NCBI GenBank assembly: GCA_902478645.1
Contig: CABSLV010000046.1
Span: forward strand, 1 to 12,422
DNA from: an uncultured Flavobacteriales bacterium
GTDB taxonomy: Bacteria; Bacteroidota; Bacteroidia; Flavobacteriales; UBA1820
DNA length: 12,422 nucleotides
Direction: 5' to 3'
Notes under the pieces: model-generated
The model's database searches: none
Told to the model about the DNA's origin: nothing
What the model saw: the letters and a program-made list of their open reading frames with translations, nothing else
Shown: one piece after another, positions 6,834 to 12,422 of the stretch
Layout: every line of letters starts with the position of its first letter
Position numbering within the stretch: position 1 is the stretch's first letter
Made by a program: the position numbers and the translations under genes

Positions 6834-7337
6834 TTACCACCCCGCGCGAGGTCCCAGTTCGATGGCCTCCAGGTGGTCGATTTTCCCGTTGTCCAGGGTA
6901 AAGCGCAGCAAGGTGCGCACGTGGTGGATGCCGTATCTCCCGGCGGCACCGGGGTTGAAGTGCATGACACCCAGGCGGCGGTCCATCATCACTTTCAGGA
7001 TGTGCGAATGCCCGCAGACGAACAGCGTGGGGGGAGCGGCGAAGAGTTCCTCCTGCACGCTGCGGTCGTAGTGCCCGGGATAGCCTCCGATGTGTTTGAG
7101 CAGGATTTCCACCCCTTCCTCGACAAAGCGAAGCCGCTCGGGAAACGCAGCGCGGATCTCTCCGCCATCGGCATTGCCATAGACGGCCCGAAGGGGAGCT
7201 ACGGCCGCAAGACCATCGGCAACGCTCATCGAGCCGATGTCCCCCGCATGCCATATCTGGTCGGCTTCCCGGGCGTGGCGCAGGATGGCTGCATCGAGGG
7301 TGCCGTGGGTATCGGAGAGCAGAAGTATTTTCTTCAT
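6834..7337 (-). CDS. YfcE/MJ0936-type metallophosphoesterase
   Basis: This 167-residue cytoplasmic protein belongs to the calcineurin-like phosphoesterase superfamily, YfcE/MJ0936 branch, whose members hydrolyse phosphodiesters with two divalent metals. Metal-ligand motifs appear in order: SDTHG (Asp9, His11), HAGDIG (Asp33), GNADG (Asn55), a histidine in KHIGGYPGHY (His82), and CGHSH (His110, His112), followed by the family NPGA at 128-131. All expected ligands are present and the length is standard, so it should be active; the physiological substrate is unknown. The ATG at 7337 places MKKILLLSDTHG at the N-terminus as in relatives; an in-frame TTG three codons upstream is less likely. It lies downstream of a strong terminator that closes the preceding surface-protein gene, so it should have its own promoter. 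A weak -7-like TACCTTTA (minus strand, 7390-7397) is the only candidate, without a good -33. It converges on the M16 operon. Confidence 0.92.
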   Translation of the reverse strand: MKKILLLSDTHGTLDAAILRHAREADQIWHAGDIGSMSVADGLAAVAPLRAVYGNADGGEIRAAFPERLRFVEEGVEILLKHIGGYPGHYDRSVQEELFAAPPTLFVCGHSHILKVMMDRRLGVMHFNPGAAGRYGIHHVRTLLRFTLDNGKIDHLEAIELGPRAGW

Positions 7338-7443
7338 TGTGTACAAGAGTAAGGACGGGGCGGGAATCCTCGTCCTGCTGGTTTTGATGTAAAGGTAGCA
7401 AAAAACAAAGTTTCGTCCGTTCGTCTCTCAAATACTAATCCGT

Positions 7444-7479
7444 AAAAAAAACGGAGCGGCGCCTTTAGGCGCCGCTCCG
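7444..7479 (-). terminator. Strong intrinsic terminator of the PCMD lipoprotein gene
   Basis: A perfect 12-bp GC-rich stem pairs 7452-7463 with 7468-7479 around a four-base loop (TTTA on plus, TAAA on minus). On the minus strand it is followed directly by eight T residues (plus-strand A-run 7444-7451), the classic Rho-independent layout. It lies 35 bp after the TAA stop of the lipoprotein gene at 7515. The T-run is only on the minus-strand side, so it is directional. Confidence 0.95.
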
Positions 7480-7514
7480 AGAACTTTCCGAGCCCCTGAA
7501 AGGGCACGGAGGGG

Positions 7515-9557
7515 TTAAAACTCGAGGTTCAACTCGTCCAGATACAGCACGCTGGAGGTGCTGCCGGTAAACTGTGCCCCATCCTTGCTGCTGGTAGCGG
7601 TGATGAGCAGGTACAGGTCGCCCGAAGGGATGAAGTTGTTGTCCTTGTAGGTGAGCTCGATGTAGAAGGGACTATAACCATCCGTGGTTTCCGAGCTGGT
7701 CAGACGGCCATAGGCCACGATGTTCTCATCGCCGGCCAGATCGCTGGTCGAGCCACCAGGGTAAGAAGTATCGTCCGTAGTGTCGACCGAATACTGCTTG
7801 GTGGCCAGTGCGATGTAGAGGTCCATGCTGTCCGTGCCGCCCGTCTGAGCCGAACCACCGATGTAATCGATCGTTCCGGCGTGATAGTTGTAGTATCCCG
7901 TTACGGCGATGGGCAGGCGTCCCTCGCTGGAGACACCGAAGGTCATCTTGGCACCGCTGGTAGAGGTGCTATTGTAAGTGCCTAAAAATATGTTTCCTGC
8001 GGCGAATTTATCGATAGGAATAAATCCCATAATCTTGTAAGAAATCATATCCGACACCATCTTGCAAGCCGTTCCGGACACTACCGTCGTTGTTTCCGGC
8101 GTAGTCGGATTGGCTCCCATCAAAGCAATGCCGTCATTTCCCGAAGCCCAAGGGGTATATACCCCATTTTCACCAACGCAATAGGCTGTTCCTGAAAGGT
8201 CTACAACAACTTTTTCGCTAACATCTTTCGTAAACCAGTTGTCGAAATTGGAATACGGAAGTTGTACATTGGATACTTGTGCCACATCGCCCGAGGGGGC
8301 TTCGCCCGAGGCGATATTCCCGTAATACAGTTTGCCGTTTACCGTCAGGGTAGCCCCTTCACGGTACAGACTTTTGCAGCTGGCTACCAGGCCTGAAGCG
8401 ATGGTGGCGGTTGCGCCCGAAGCAACGGTCAGCGCGTTCGTAACCACCAGACGGCCGCCTTCGCTCGAAAGTTCGCTGCCGTCGCCTGCTTCCAGATCCG
8501 AAAGATACAGGTAGCCGTTCTTGACCACCAGGTCCGCTCCGCCCGCAAGGGTCAGCTTCGAGTCGATCTTTGCGCGGCCGTGGTCGGAGGCGACGAATTT
8601 GCCGTTCCATCCATTCCACGAGAGGGGAGCGGTCCGCCCCTCGACATTTATCGTGAGGGTGTAGTCACCCGTTACGGTGACATCGTAGGTAGGCAGAGTG
8701 GCCGATGCGGTGAGCTCTACGTCCGCTCCGAGGGTCAGGGGGGGGTTCCCTTCGGTGATGGCCTGGTTCCACTCGGCTTCGTTGGTGATCAGATTCGGCC
8801 GGGCGGCGATGTTCAGATCGCTCAATGTGTAGCGGTATCCGGGTTCAAGCGTCCGTCCCGGTTTGGTGAAGGTGAAATCTCCCGCCGAGGTCGATACCGT
8901 GATGGTGATTTCCTCTCCGCTCAAATCCAAAGAGTTTACGGCCAACAAGGGCATGTAAGCCTTGTACGGTTTGCCTGCGGGAAGAACCGGTGTGTCAGAA
9001 AAGGTAACAGAAAGAGAAGGACTTGTCTCTGTAGGCGTGTCTAAGTCCATTTGGATGCTGGTAGGAAATTTTTCCGACGATGCTTCCAGAGTGATCTTGT
9101 TCAGGGTTATATCCGCCCCGGTAGTATTGGAGGTAAGGAGGATGGGTAACTCCAGCAAGGTGCTGTAATGCTTCAGGGAGGTCAAGATCTCGGTGTCATC
9201 CGCCGAAACGGCAAATTTGTCCGAGAGAAGAGCCATGGTTTTCAGACCGCCTTCGTGGGTGTTCTTGGTCGCATCGGTTACCGTAATATTGGAGGCAGCA
9301 GCGTCCTTGCTGTCGGAGTAAAGGAATGTGATCGTGTGTGGGTCACTTTCCAGGCCAGGTTTGGCATTCGAGGAAGCCAGGTAGTATTCCCCTTCGGGGA
9401 TCGCCTGCGAGGCGACGAAGTCGGCCTGGGTGCCGTCCGATGAGAGGGACTTCTCATCGAGGGTCAGGGTATAGATGTTGTCATTGTCGGCGTTGGTGGG
9501 GATCAGTTGGAGTTGGTCGCCTTCCTCCCACAGGAGCGAAAGACCGTCTTCGTGCAA
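7515..9557 (-). CDS. Fimbrillin-like/PCMD surface lipoprotein, main body (frameshifted from its signal peptide)
   Basis: This 680-residue open frame is the body of a large surface protein whose first 48 residues lie in another frame. Numbering from the TTG at 9557, residues 1-250 look like an N-terminal fimbrillin-like domain (LLWEEGDQLQLIP near the start, LEPGYRYTLSDLNI at its end). Residues 255-425 form a strand-rich stretch with solenoid-like repeats (LTLGADVELTASATL, LTVASGATATIASG). Residues 430-680 match the Bacteroidetes PCMD domain (FDNWF, WASGNDG, GTACKM, ending SSVLYLDELNLEF). PCMD is named for a putative link to carbohydrate metabolism; binding of glycan at the cell surface is inference. 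Read alone this frame has no ATG at its natural N-terminus and no export signal. Dropping one base from the G6 run at 9573-9578 joins it to the lipoprotein signal peptide as VTATTP-STRTSLHEDG, giving 728 residues. Without that, an internal start would yield a cytosolic product. Confidence 0.85.
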   Translation of the reverse strand: MHEDGLSLLWEEGDQLQLIPTNADNDNIYTLTLDEKSLSSDGTQADFVASQAIPEGEYYLASSNAKPGLESDPHTITFLYSDSKDAAASNITVTDATKNTHEGGLKTMALLSDKFAVSADDTEILTSLKHYSTLLELPILLTSNTTGADITLNKITLEASSEKFPTSIQMDLDTPTETSPSLSVTFSDTPVLPAGKPYKAYMPLLAVNSLDLSGEEITITVSTSAGDFTFTKPGRTLEPGYRYTLSDLNIAARPNLITNEAEWNQAITEGNPPLTLGADVELTASATLPTYDVTVTGDYTLTINVEGRTAPLSWNGWNGKFVASDHGRAKIDSKLTLAGGADLVVKNGYLYLSDLEAGDGSELSSEGGRLVVTNALTVASGATATIASGLVASCKSLYREGATLTVNGKLYYGNIASGEAPSGDVAQVSNVQLPYSNFDNWFTKDVSEKVVVDLSGTAYCVGENGVYTPWASGNDGIALMGANPTTPETTTVVSGTACKMVSDMISYKIMGFIPIDKFAAGNIFLGTYNSTSTSGAKMTFGVSSEGRLPIAVTGYYNYHAGTIDYIGGSAQTGGTDSMDLYIALATKQYSVDTTDDTSYPGGSTSDLAGDENIVAYGRLTSSETTDGYSPFYIELTYKDNNFIPSGDLYLLITATSSKDGAQFTGSTSSVLYLDELNLEF

Positions 9558-9702
9558 GGAAGTACGGGTAGAGGGGGGTGGTTGCGGTTACCGAGATGCG
9601 CAGGCCTTCGACCGAGGAGGTGCGCATTCCAGTGTCCTTGGTGCAGCCGGCGGCCAGGGCGGCCAAGCACAGGGAAGATAAGATGTATTTCGTGGTTTTC
9701 AT
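9481..9702 (-). CDS. 5' fragment of the PCMD lipoprotein (signal peptide; frameshifted)
   Basis: As read, this frame encodes 73 residues. The first 43 are the true N-terminus of the lipoprotein gene downstream: MKTTKYILSS, a hydrophobic core, and a lipobox LAAGC with Cys20 as the lipidated residue, then TKDTGMRTSSVEGLRISVTATTP. The KD just after the cysteine is mildly reminiscent of Bacteroidetes lipoprotein export signals, which would place the protein on the outer face; this is weak. After Pro43 the frame leaves the gene at a six-base C-run (plus-strand G-run 9573-9578) and adds about 30 meaningless residues (LYPYFLARRRSFAPVGG onward) before a stop. It follows the 41-residue peptide gene by 36 bp on the same transcript. 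Confidence 0.85.
   Translation of the reverse strand: MKTTKYILSSLCLAALAAGCTKDTGMRTSSVEGLRISVTATTPLYPYFLARRRSFAPVGGRRPTPTDPHQRRQ
9573..9578 (-). other. Homopolymer at which the lipoprotein gene is frameshifted
   Basis: There are six G on the plus strand (CCCCCC in the gene). With six the frame runs ACC-CCC-CTC-TAC into a dead end. With five it runs ACC-CCC-TCT-ACC-CGT-ACT-TCC-TTG-CAC and continues through the whole PCMD protein. A 1-base length change therefore switches the full lipoprotein on or off. Alternatives are an assembly error, mixed strains, or a fixed mutation. Confidence 0.85.
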
Positions 9703-9738
9703 TCCGGATTGTATTTGTTTCGAATTTGTTGTTTCCGT

Positions 9739-9864
9739 TTACCAGATGCCTCCGTCGCCATAGCCGGGCGCCGAGAGGGCAAACCCGTGTTCGACATCGA
9801 CCTGTACGACCTCCGCCGTGGGAGCAAGGTATTTTTTCCGAGAGTGTTTCTTGTTGTCGTTCAT
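9739..9864 (-). CDS. Small 41-residue peptide with 'KKYLAPTAEVVQVDVEHGFALS' type motif
   Basis: This small gene encodes MNDNKKHSRKKYL followed by APTAEVVQVDVEHGFALS and a Gly-rich tail APGYGDGGIW. Short proteins with a basic start, KKY(L/I)-x-P, an acidic strand ending G-F-A-x-S and a Gly/Asp-rich tail are familiar to me as small hypotheticals near surface and fimbrillin-type genes in Bacteroidales; their role is not established. The frame can be extended upstream to 9942, but I chose the ATG at 9864 because the extension would cover the promoter at 9912-9942 and adds an unrelated hydrophobic segment. It is the first gene of the unit and precedes the lipoprotein start by 36 bp. Without a signal peptide it is probably cytoplasmic, or exported by an unusual route. 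It could be a regulatory leader peptide, an assembly factor or a secreted peptide. Confidence 0.72.
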   Translation of the reverse strand: MNDNKKHSRKKYLAPTAEVVQVDVEHGFALSAPGYGDGGIW

Positions 9865-9868
9865 GGTT

Positions 9869-9878
9869 AAAGCGCTTT
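9869..9878. repeat. Perfect 10-bp palindrome in the leader of the small peptide gene
   Basis: AAAGCGCTTT is a perfect palindrome centred 10 bp upstream of the ATG at 9864 and downstream of the predicted transcription start, so it lies in the mRNA leader. It could be an operator half-site pair or occlude the ribosome landing region, but palindromes this short occur by chance. Confidence 0.35.
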
Positions 9879-9911
9879 TATAGATTGAAAAATACATGAA
9901 AAATATCCATG

Positions 9912-9942
9912 CAAATGTAAGAAACCATGAGAGTAATGGCAA
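9912..9942 (-). promoter_or_regulatory. Bacteroidetes-type promoter for the small peptide/lipoprotein unit
   Basis: On the minus strand, TTG (plus-strand CAA 9940-9942) is followed after 20 bp by TACATTTG (plus 9912-9919), a full match to the -33 TTG / -7 TAnnTTTG pattern with normal spacing. It predicts a transcription start near 9906 and a leader of about 40 nt before the ATG at 9864. This supports the shorter start of the 41-residue peptide. Confidence 0.75.
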
Positions 9943-10055
9943 GGGGTATGAGGTTCTTGGGTGAAATGTTATTGGATTCTGTGTGTTTTGTGAAAAGATA
10001 GTGGGGTAAGGTGTTGGGGGGATGGAATGGTTGGAGGGGTTTTATCGGGGCGCAC

Positions 10056-10087
10056 TTGCATTCCCTGTGTTAATGAATGTATCTTTG
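10056..10087 (+). promoter_or_regulatory. Bacteroidetes-type promoter for queA-coaBC
   Basis: TTG at 10056-10058 and TATCTTTG at 10080-10087 form a -33/-7 pair (TTG, TAnnTTTG) with a 21-bp spacer. Transcription should start a few bases after 10090, giving a leader of about 30 nt before the queA ATG at 10124. The 259-bp divergent gap 9865-10123 otherwise shows only AT-rich and G-rich sequence with no gene. Confidence 0.75.
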
Positions 10088-10123
10088 CGGCCGTAAAACA
10101 AAGAATATCAATCCTACGAAAGT

Positions 10124-11173
10124 ATGAAACTGTCCAACTTCGATTTTAACCTTCCTCCGGAACTCCTGGCCGAATATCCGACCGAAAACCGGGATGAAGC
10201 CCGCCTGATGGTCATCCATCGCGACAGCGGAAAGATAGAGCACCGTTTGTTCAAAGACCTGATCGATTATTTCGGCGAAGGGGATGTGATGATCATCAAC
10301 AACACCAAGGTGTTCCCGGCGCGTATGTACGGCAACAAGGAAAAGACCGGGGCGACCATCGAGGTGTTCCTCCTGCGCGAACTCAATGCCGAGCAGCGTC
10401 TGTGGGACGTGATCGTCGATCCGGCGCGCAAGATCCGCATCGGGAACAAACTGTTCTTCGGCGATGACGACTCGCTGGTGGCCGAGGTGATCGACAATAC
10501 GACCTCGAGAGGGCGTACGTTGCGTTTCCTGTTCGACGGATCGTACGAAGAATTCCGTGCGAAACTCCTTTCTCTGGGAGAGACACCTCTGCCCAAGTAC
10601 ATCAAGCGCAAGGTGGAGCCGATGGATCAGGAGTACTACCAGACGATCTATGCCAAGAACGAAGGGGCGGTAGCTGCTCCGACGGCGGGGTTGCATTTCT
10701 CCAAACTGTTGATGAAGCGTTTGGAGATCGCCGGGGTACAGTTCCCGGAGATCACGCTCCATGTGGGGTTGGGTACGTTCAACCCGGTCGAGGTGGAGGA
10801 CCTTTCCAAGCACAAGATGGATTCCGAGCAGGTGATCATTTCGCAAGAGGCGTGCGATGTGGTCAATCGGGCGATCGACGAAAAGAAAAAGGTCTGCTCG
10901 ATCGGCACCACGTGCATGCGGGCGATCGAGAGTTCGATCTCTTCGGACAAGCATCTGAACCCGTTCAACGGGTGGACGAACAAGTTTATCTTCCCGCCGT
11001 ATGAGTTTTCGATCGCCAATTGCATGGTAACCAACTTCCACACTCCGCGTTCGACCCTGCTGATGATGATCTCGGCTTTCATGGGACACGAACTGATGAT
11101 GGAGGCTTACCACCAGGCCGTACAGGAAAAGTACAAGTTCTACTCCTACGGAGATGCGATGCTGATCCTCTAA
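10124..11173 (+). CDS. queA: S-adenosylmethionine:tRNA ribosyltransferase-isomerase QueA
   Basis: QueA (349 residues, normal length) transfers and isomerises the ribosyl group of S-adenosylmethionine onto preQ1 in the wobble position of tRNAs with GUN anticodons, producing epoxyqueuosine, the penultimate step of queuosine synthesis; it acts in the cytoplasm. Family motifs appear in order: LAEYPTENRDEARLMV (15-30), NNTKVFPAR (59-67), LGETPLPKYIKR (151-162, where many homologues read PLPPYI), APTAGLHFS (185-193), HVGLGTF (213-219), GTTCMRAIES (261-270), NFHTPRSTLLMM (304-315) and the C-terminal YGDAMLI (342-348). The ATG at 10124 gives the canonical MKLSNFDFNLPPELLA start and lies about 30 nt after a good promoter. 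coaBC starts 22 bp after its stop, with no terminator between, so the two form an operon. Confidence 0.98.
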   Translation: MKLSNFDFNLPPELLAEYPTENRDEARLMVIHRDSGKIEHRLFKDLIDYFGEGDVMIINNTKVFPARMYGNKEKTGATIEVFLLRELNAEQRLWDVIVDPARKIRIGNKLFFGDDDSLVAEVIDNTTSRGRTLRFLFDGSYEEFRAKLLSLGETPLPKYIKRKVEPMDQEYYQTIYAKNEGAVAAPTAGLHFSKLLMKRLEIAGVQFPEITLHVGLGTFNPVEVEDLSKHKMDSEQVIISQEACDVVNRAIDEKKKVCSIGTTCMRAIESSISSDKHLNPFNGWTNKFIFPPYEFSIANCMVTNFHTPRSTLLMMISAFMGHELMMEAYHQAVQEKYKFYSYGDAMLIL

Positions 11174-11195
11174 CCTCCGGAAAAACCGATAAACT

Positions 11196-12380
11196 ATGCT
11201 CGAAGGAAAACACATCCTGCTGGGAGTTACCGGCAGTATTGCAGCCTACAAGGCAGCCCAACTGGTGCGGCTGTTGAAAAAGGCGGGGGCCGAGGTGCAG
11301 GTAGTGATGACTCCTTGTGCCAAGGACTTCATTACGCCGGTTACCTTGTCCGCCTTGAGTGGCCGGCCGGTGTTGAGCGAGTTTTCCAACATGACCGACG
11401 GAGTGTGGAACAGCCATGTCGAACTGGGTATGTGGGCCGATGTGATGCTGGTGGCTCCGGCTACGGCTTCGACCATTGCCAAGATGGCTGCCGGTATCGC
11501 GGACAACCTGCTCACTACGTGTTACCTCTCGTGCAAGGCTCCGGTGGTGGTAGCCCCGGCGATGGACTTGGACATGTATGCCCATCCGGCTACGCGCCGG
11601 AACCTCGATACGCTGCATTGGGCGGGAAACCGGATCATCGAACCGGGTGAAGGCTTTCTGGCCAGCGGGCTGACGGGAAAGGGCCGGATGGAGGAACCGG
11701 AGCGCATCGTGGAGCGCCTGGAAGCCTTGTTGTGTTTCGAACAGCGTCTGGCGGGGCGGCGTGTGCTGGTAACGGCCGGGCCGACGTACGAACAGATCGA
11801 TCCGGTGCGCTTTATCGGCAATTATTCCTCGGGCAAGATGGGGTTTGCCCTAGCGGCTCAGTTGGCTGCGCAGGGTGCCGATGTGATCCTGGTAACGGGA
11901 CCGGTGGCCTTGCCTACTCCGGCCGGGAATATTCATCGGGTGGACGTCCGCTCGGCCGAGCAGATGTACCAGGAGGCGGCGAAGTATTTCCCGCAGGCGG
12001 ATATTGCGGTGTTCAGTGCGGCGGTGGCGGATTTTACACCGGCACAGGTGCGTGAACAAAAGACGTCTCGCGCCCAGGGGATGACCTTGGAGTTGCGTCC
12101 TACGCGCGATATTGCGGCCGAGTTGGGGCGCGAGAAACGGCCCGGGCAGTTCCTGGTGGGCTTTGCTCTGGAGACGGATGCGGGGCGGGAACGCGCTCGG
12201 GAAAAGATGCGGGAGAAACATCTGGACCTCATTGTGCTCAACTCTTTGTCCGATCCGGGGGCGGGTTTTGCCTGCGATACGAACAAGGTGACGATCCTTT
12301 CTTCGGAAGGCGGGCAGTGGGAGTATCCGCTCAAGGACAAGAAAGAGGTGGCACGCGATATTGTGGAGAGGATCCCTTGA
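11196..12380 (+). CDS. coaBC: Bifunctional phosphopantothenoylcysteine decarboxylase / phosphopantothenate-cysteine ligase CoaBC
   Basis: CoaBC (394 residues) couples two steps of coenzyme A synthesis: ligation of cysteine to 4'-phosphopantothenate using a nucleoside triphosphate, then FMN-dependent decarboxylation to 4'-phosphopantetheine. The N-terminal CoaC half (1-180) shows GSIAAYKA (13-20), the catalytic His74 in NSHVELG, the flavin-region APATASTIAKMAAGIADNLL (87-106), APAMDLDM (120-127) and FLASGLTGKGRM (154-165). The C-terminal CoaB half (186-394) shows VLVTAGPTYEQIDPVRFIGNYSSGKMG (190-216), the FSAAVADF segment (273-280), Lys289 in REQKTSR, and GFALETD (322-328). Relative to E. coli, the PAMN asparagine is Asp124 and the ACG cysteine is Ser157; I believe this is common in Bacteroidetes. 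The ATG at 11196 fits the family start (MLEGKHILLGVTGSIAAYK). It is the second gene after queA, and a short terminator overlaps its stop. Confidence 0.97.
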   Translation: MLEGKHILLGVTGSIAAYKAAQLVRLLKKAGAEVQVVMTPCAKDFITPVTLSALSGRPVLSEFSNMTDGVWNSHVELGMWADVMLVAPATASTIAKMAAGIADNLLTTCYLSCKAPVVVAPAMDLDMYAHPATRRNLDTLHWAGNRIIEPGEGFLASGLTGKGRMEEPERIVERLEALLCFEQRLAGRRVLVTAGPTYEQIDPVRFIGNYSSGKMGFALAAQLAAQGADVILVTGPVALPTPAGNIHRVDVRSAEQMYQEAAKYFPQADIAVFSAAVADFTPAQVREQKTSRAQGMTLELRPTRDIAAELGREKRPGQFLVGFALETDAGRERAREKMREKHLDLIVLNSLSDPGAGFACDTNKVTILSSEGGQWEYPLKDKKEVARDIVERIP

Positions 12381-12390
12381 GGGATTTTTT
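12372..12390 (+). terminator. Short intrinsic terminator overlapping the coaBC stop codon
   Basis: ATCCC (12372-12376) pairs with GGGAT (12381-12385) around a TTGA loop that contains the TGA stop of coaBC (12378-12380). Five more T follow, and G-U pairs could lengthen the stem at its base. The stem is short, so efficiency is uncertain. The last 32 bases of the window carry no gene that can be recognised. Confidence 0.5.
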
Positions 12391-12422
12391 CCTTGTTTTC
12401 CGTTCTCCGCATTGGGGGCGGG

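Noticed and set aside
8287..8312. Short direct repeat TCGCCCGAGG inside the lipoprotein gene
   Set aside because: It is two 10-bp copies encoding a repeated Ser-Gly-Glu/Asp turn; too short to be more than coding redundancy.
9865..9942. N-terminal extension of the small peptide gene by 26 residues (hydrophobic segment)
   Set aside because: The extension would run through the promoter at 9912-9942, and the shorter product starts with the typical basic KKY motif.
10070..11215. Long minus-strand open frame opposite queA
   Set aside because: Its composition (rich in His, Arg, Asp) is typical of an antisense shadow; queA on the plus strand has every family motif.
1..12422. CRISPR arrays, tRNA/rRNA genes, insertion sequences, toxin-antitoxin or phage defence genes
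   Set aside because: No spaced repeats, cloverleaf-like sequences, transposase motifs or recognisable defence domains were seen on either strand.

Overview
The window looks like chromosomal DNA from a high-GC member of the Bacteroidales, plausibly Rikenellaceae/Alistipes-like. This is inferred from Bacteroidetes-type promoters (TAnnTTTG with an upstream TTG), start codons without strong Shine-Dalgarno sequences, a fimbrillin-like/PCMD lipoprotein, a DUF4369-type TlpA thioredoxin, a DUF3109 protein and a small SPOR protein. The genus is not proven. The first 49 bases are not biological: they are an untrimmed Illumina Nextera P7/i7 adapter, so this is the raw end of an assembled contig.

Layout. 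Positions 78-2045 (minus strand) carry a Cys-rich DUF3109 protein and, downstream of it, a secreted TlpA-like thioredoxin with a WCGPC active site. A 97-bp divergent intergenic region (2046-2142) holds three T-tracts spaced 11-12 bp apart between two -7-like boxes that face opposite ways. Positions 2143-6750 (plus strand) look like one envelope operon: an exported SPOR protein, then two M16 (insulinase/pitrilysin) family proteins. Neither M16 protein has an HxxEH zinc site, and the second also carries a long N-terminal linker and a C-terminal lipoprotein-sorting-like domain. Convergent to this is a YfcE/MJ0936-type metallophosphoesterase (6834-7337, minus).

Positions 7444-9942 (minus) form a surface-protein unit: a promoter, a 41-residue peptide, then a fimbrillin-like/PCMD lipoprotein, closed by a strong intrinsic terminator. 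The lipoprotein is broken by a 1-nt frameshift in a six-base homopolymer just after its signal peptide. Removing one base restores a 728-residue lipoprotein, so it is either an assembly error, a recent lesion or an on/off switch. Positions 10056-12390 (plus) hold queA and coaBC, a two-gene housekeeping operon (queuosine and coenzyme A synthesis) with its own promoter and a short terminator whose loop contains the coaBC stop codon.

Most of the window is ordinary core genome. The items most worth a second look are the M16 pair with no zinc site in either partner, the frameshifted surface lipoprotein with its small leader peptide and its AT-rich patch at a domain boundary, and the adapter, which creates a false open reading frame. 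I saw no CRISPR array, tRNA, rRNA, insertion sequence or defence system.
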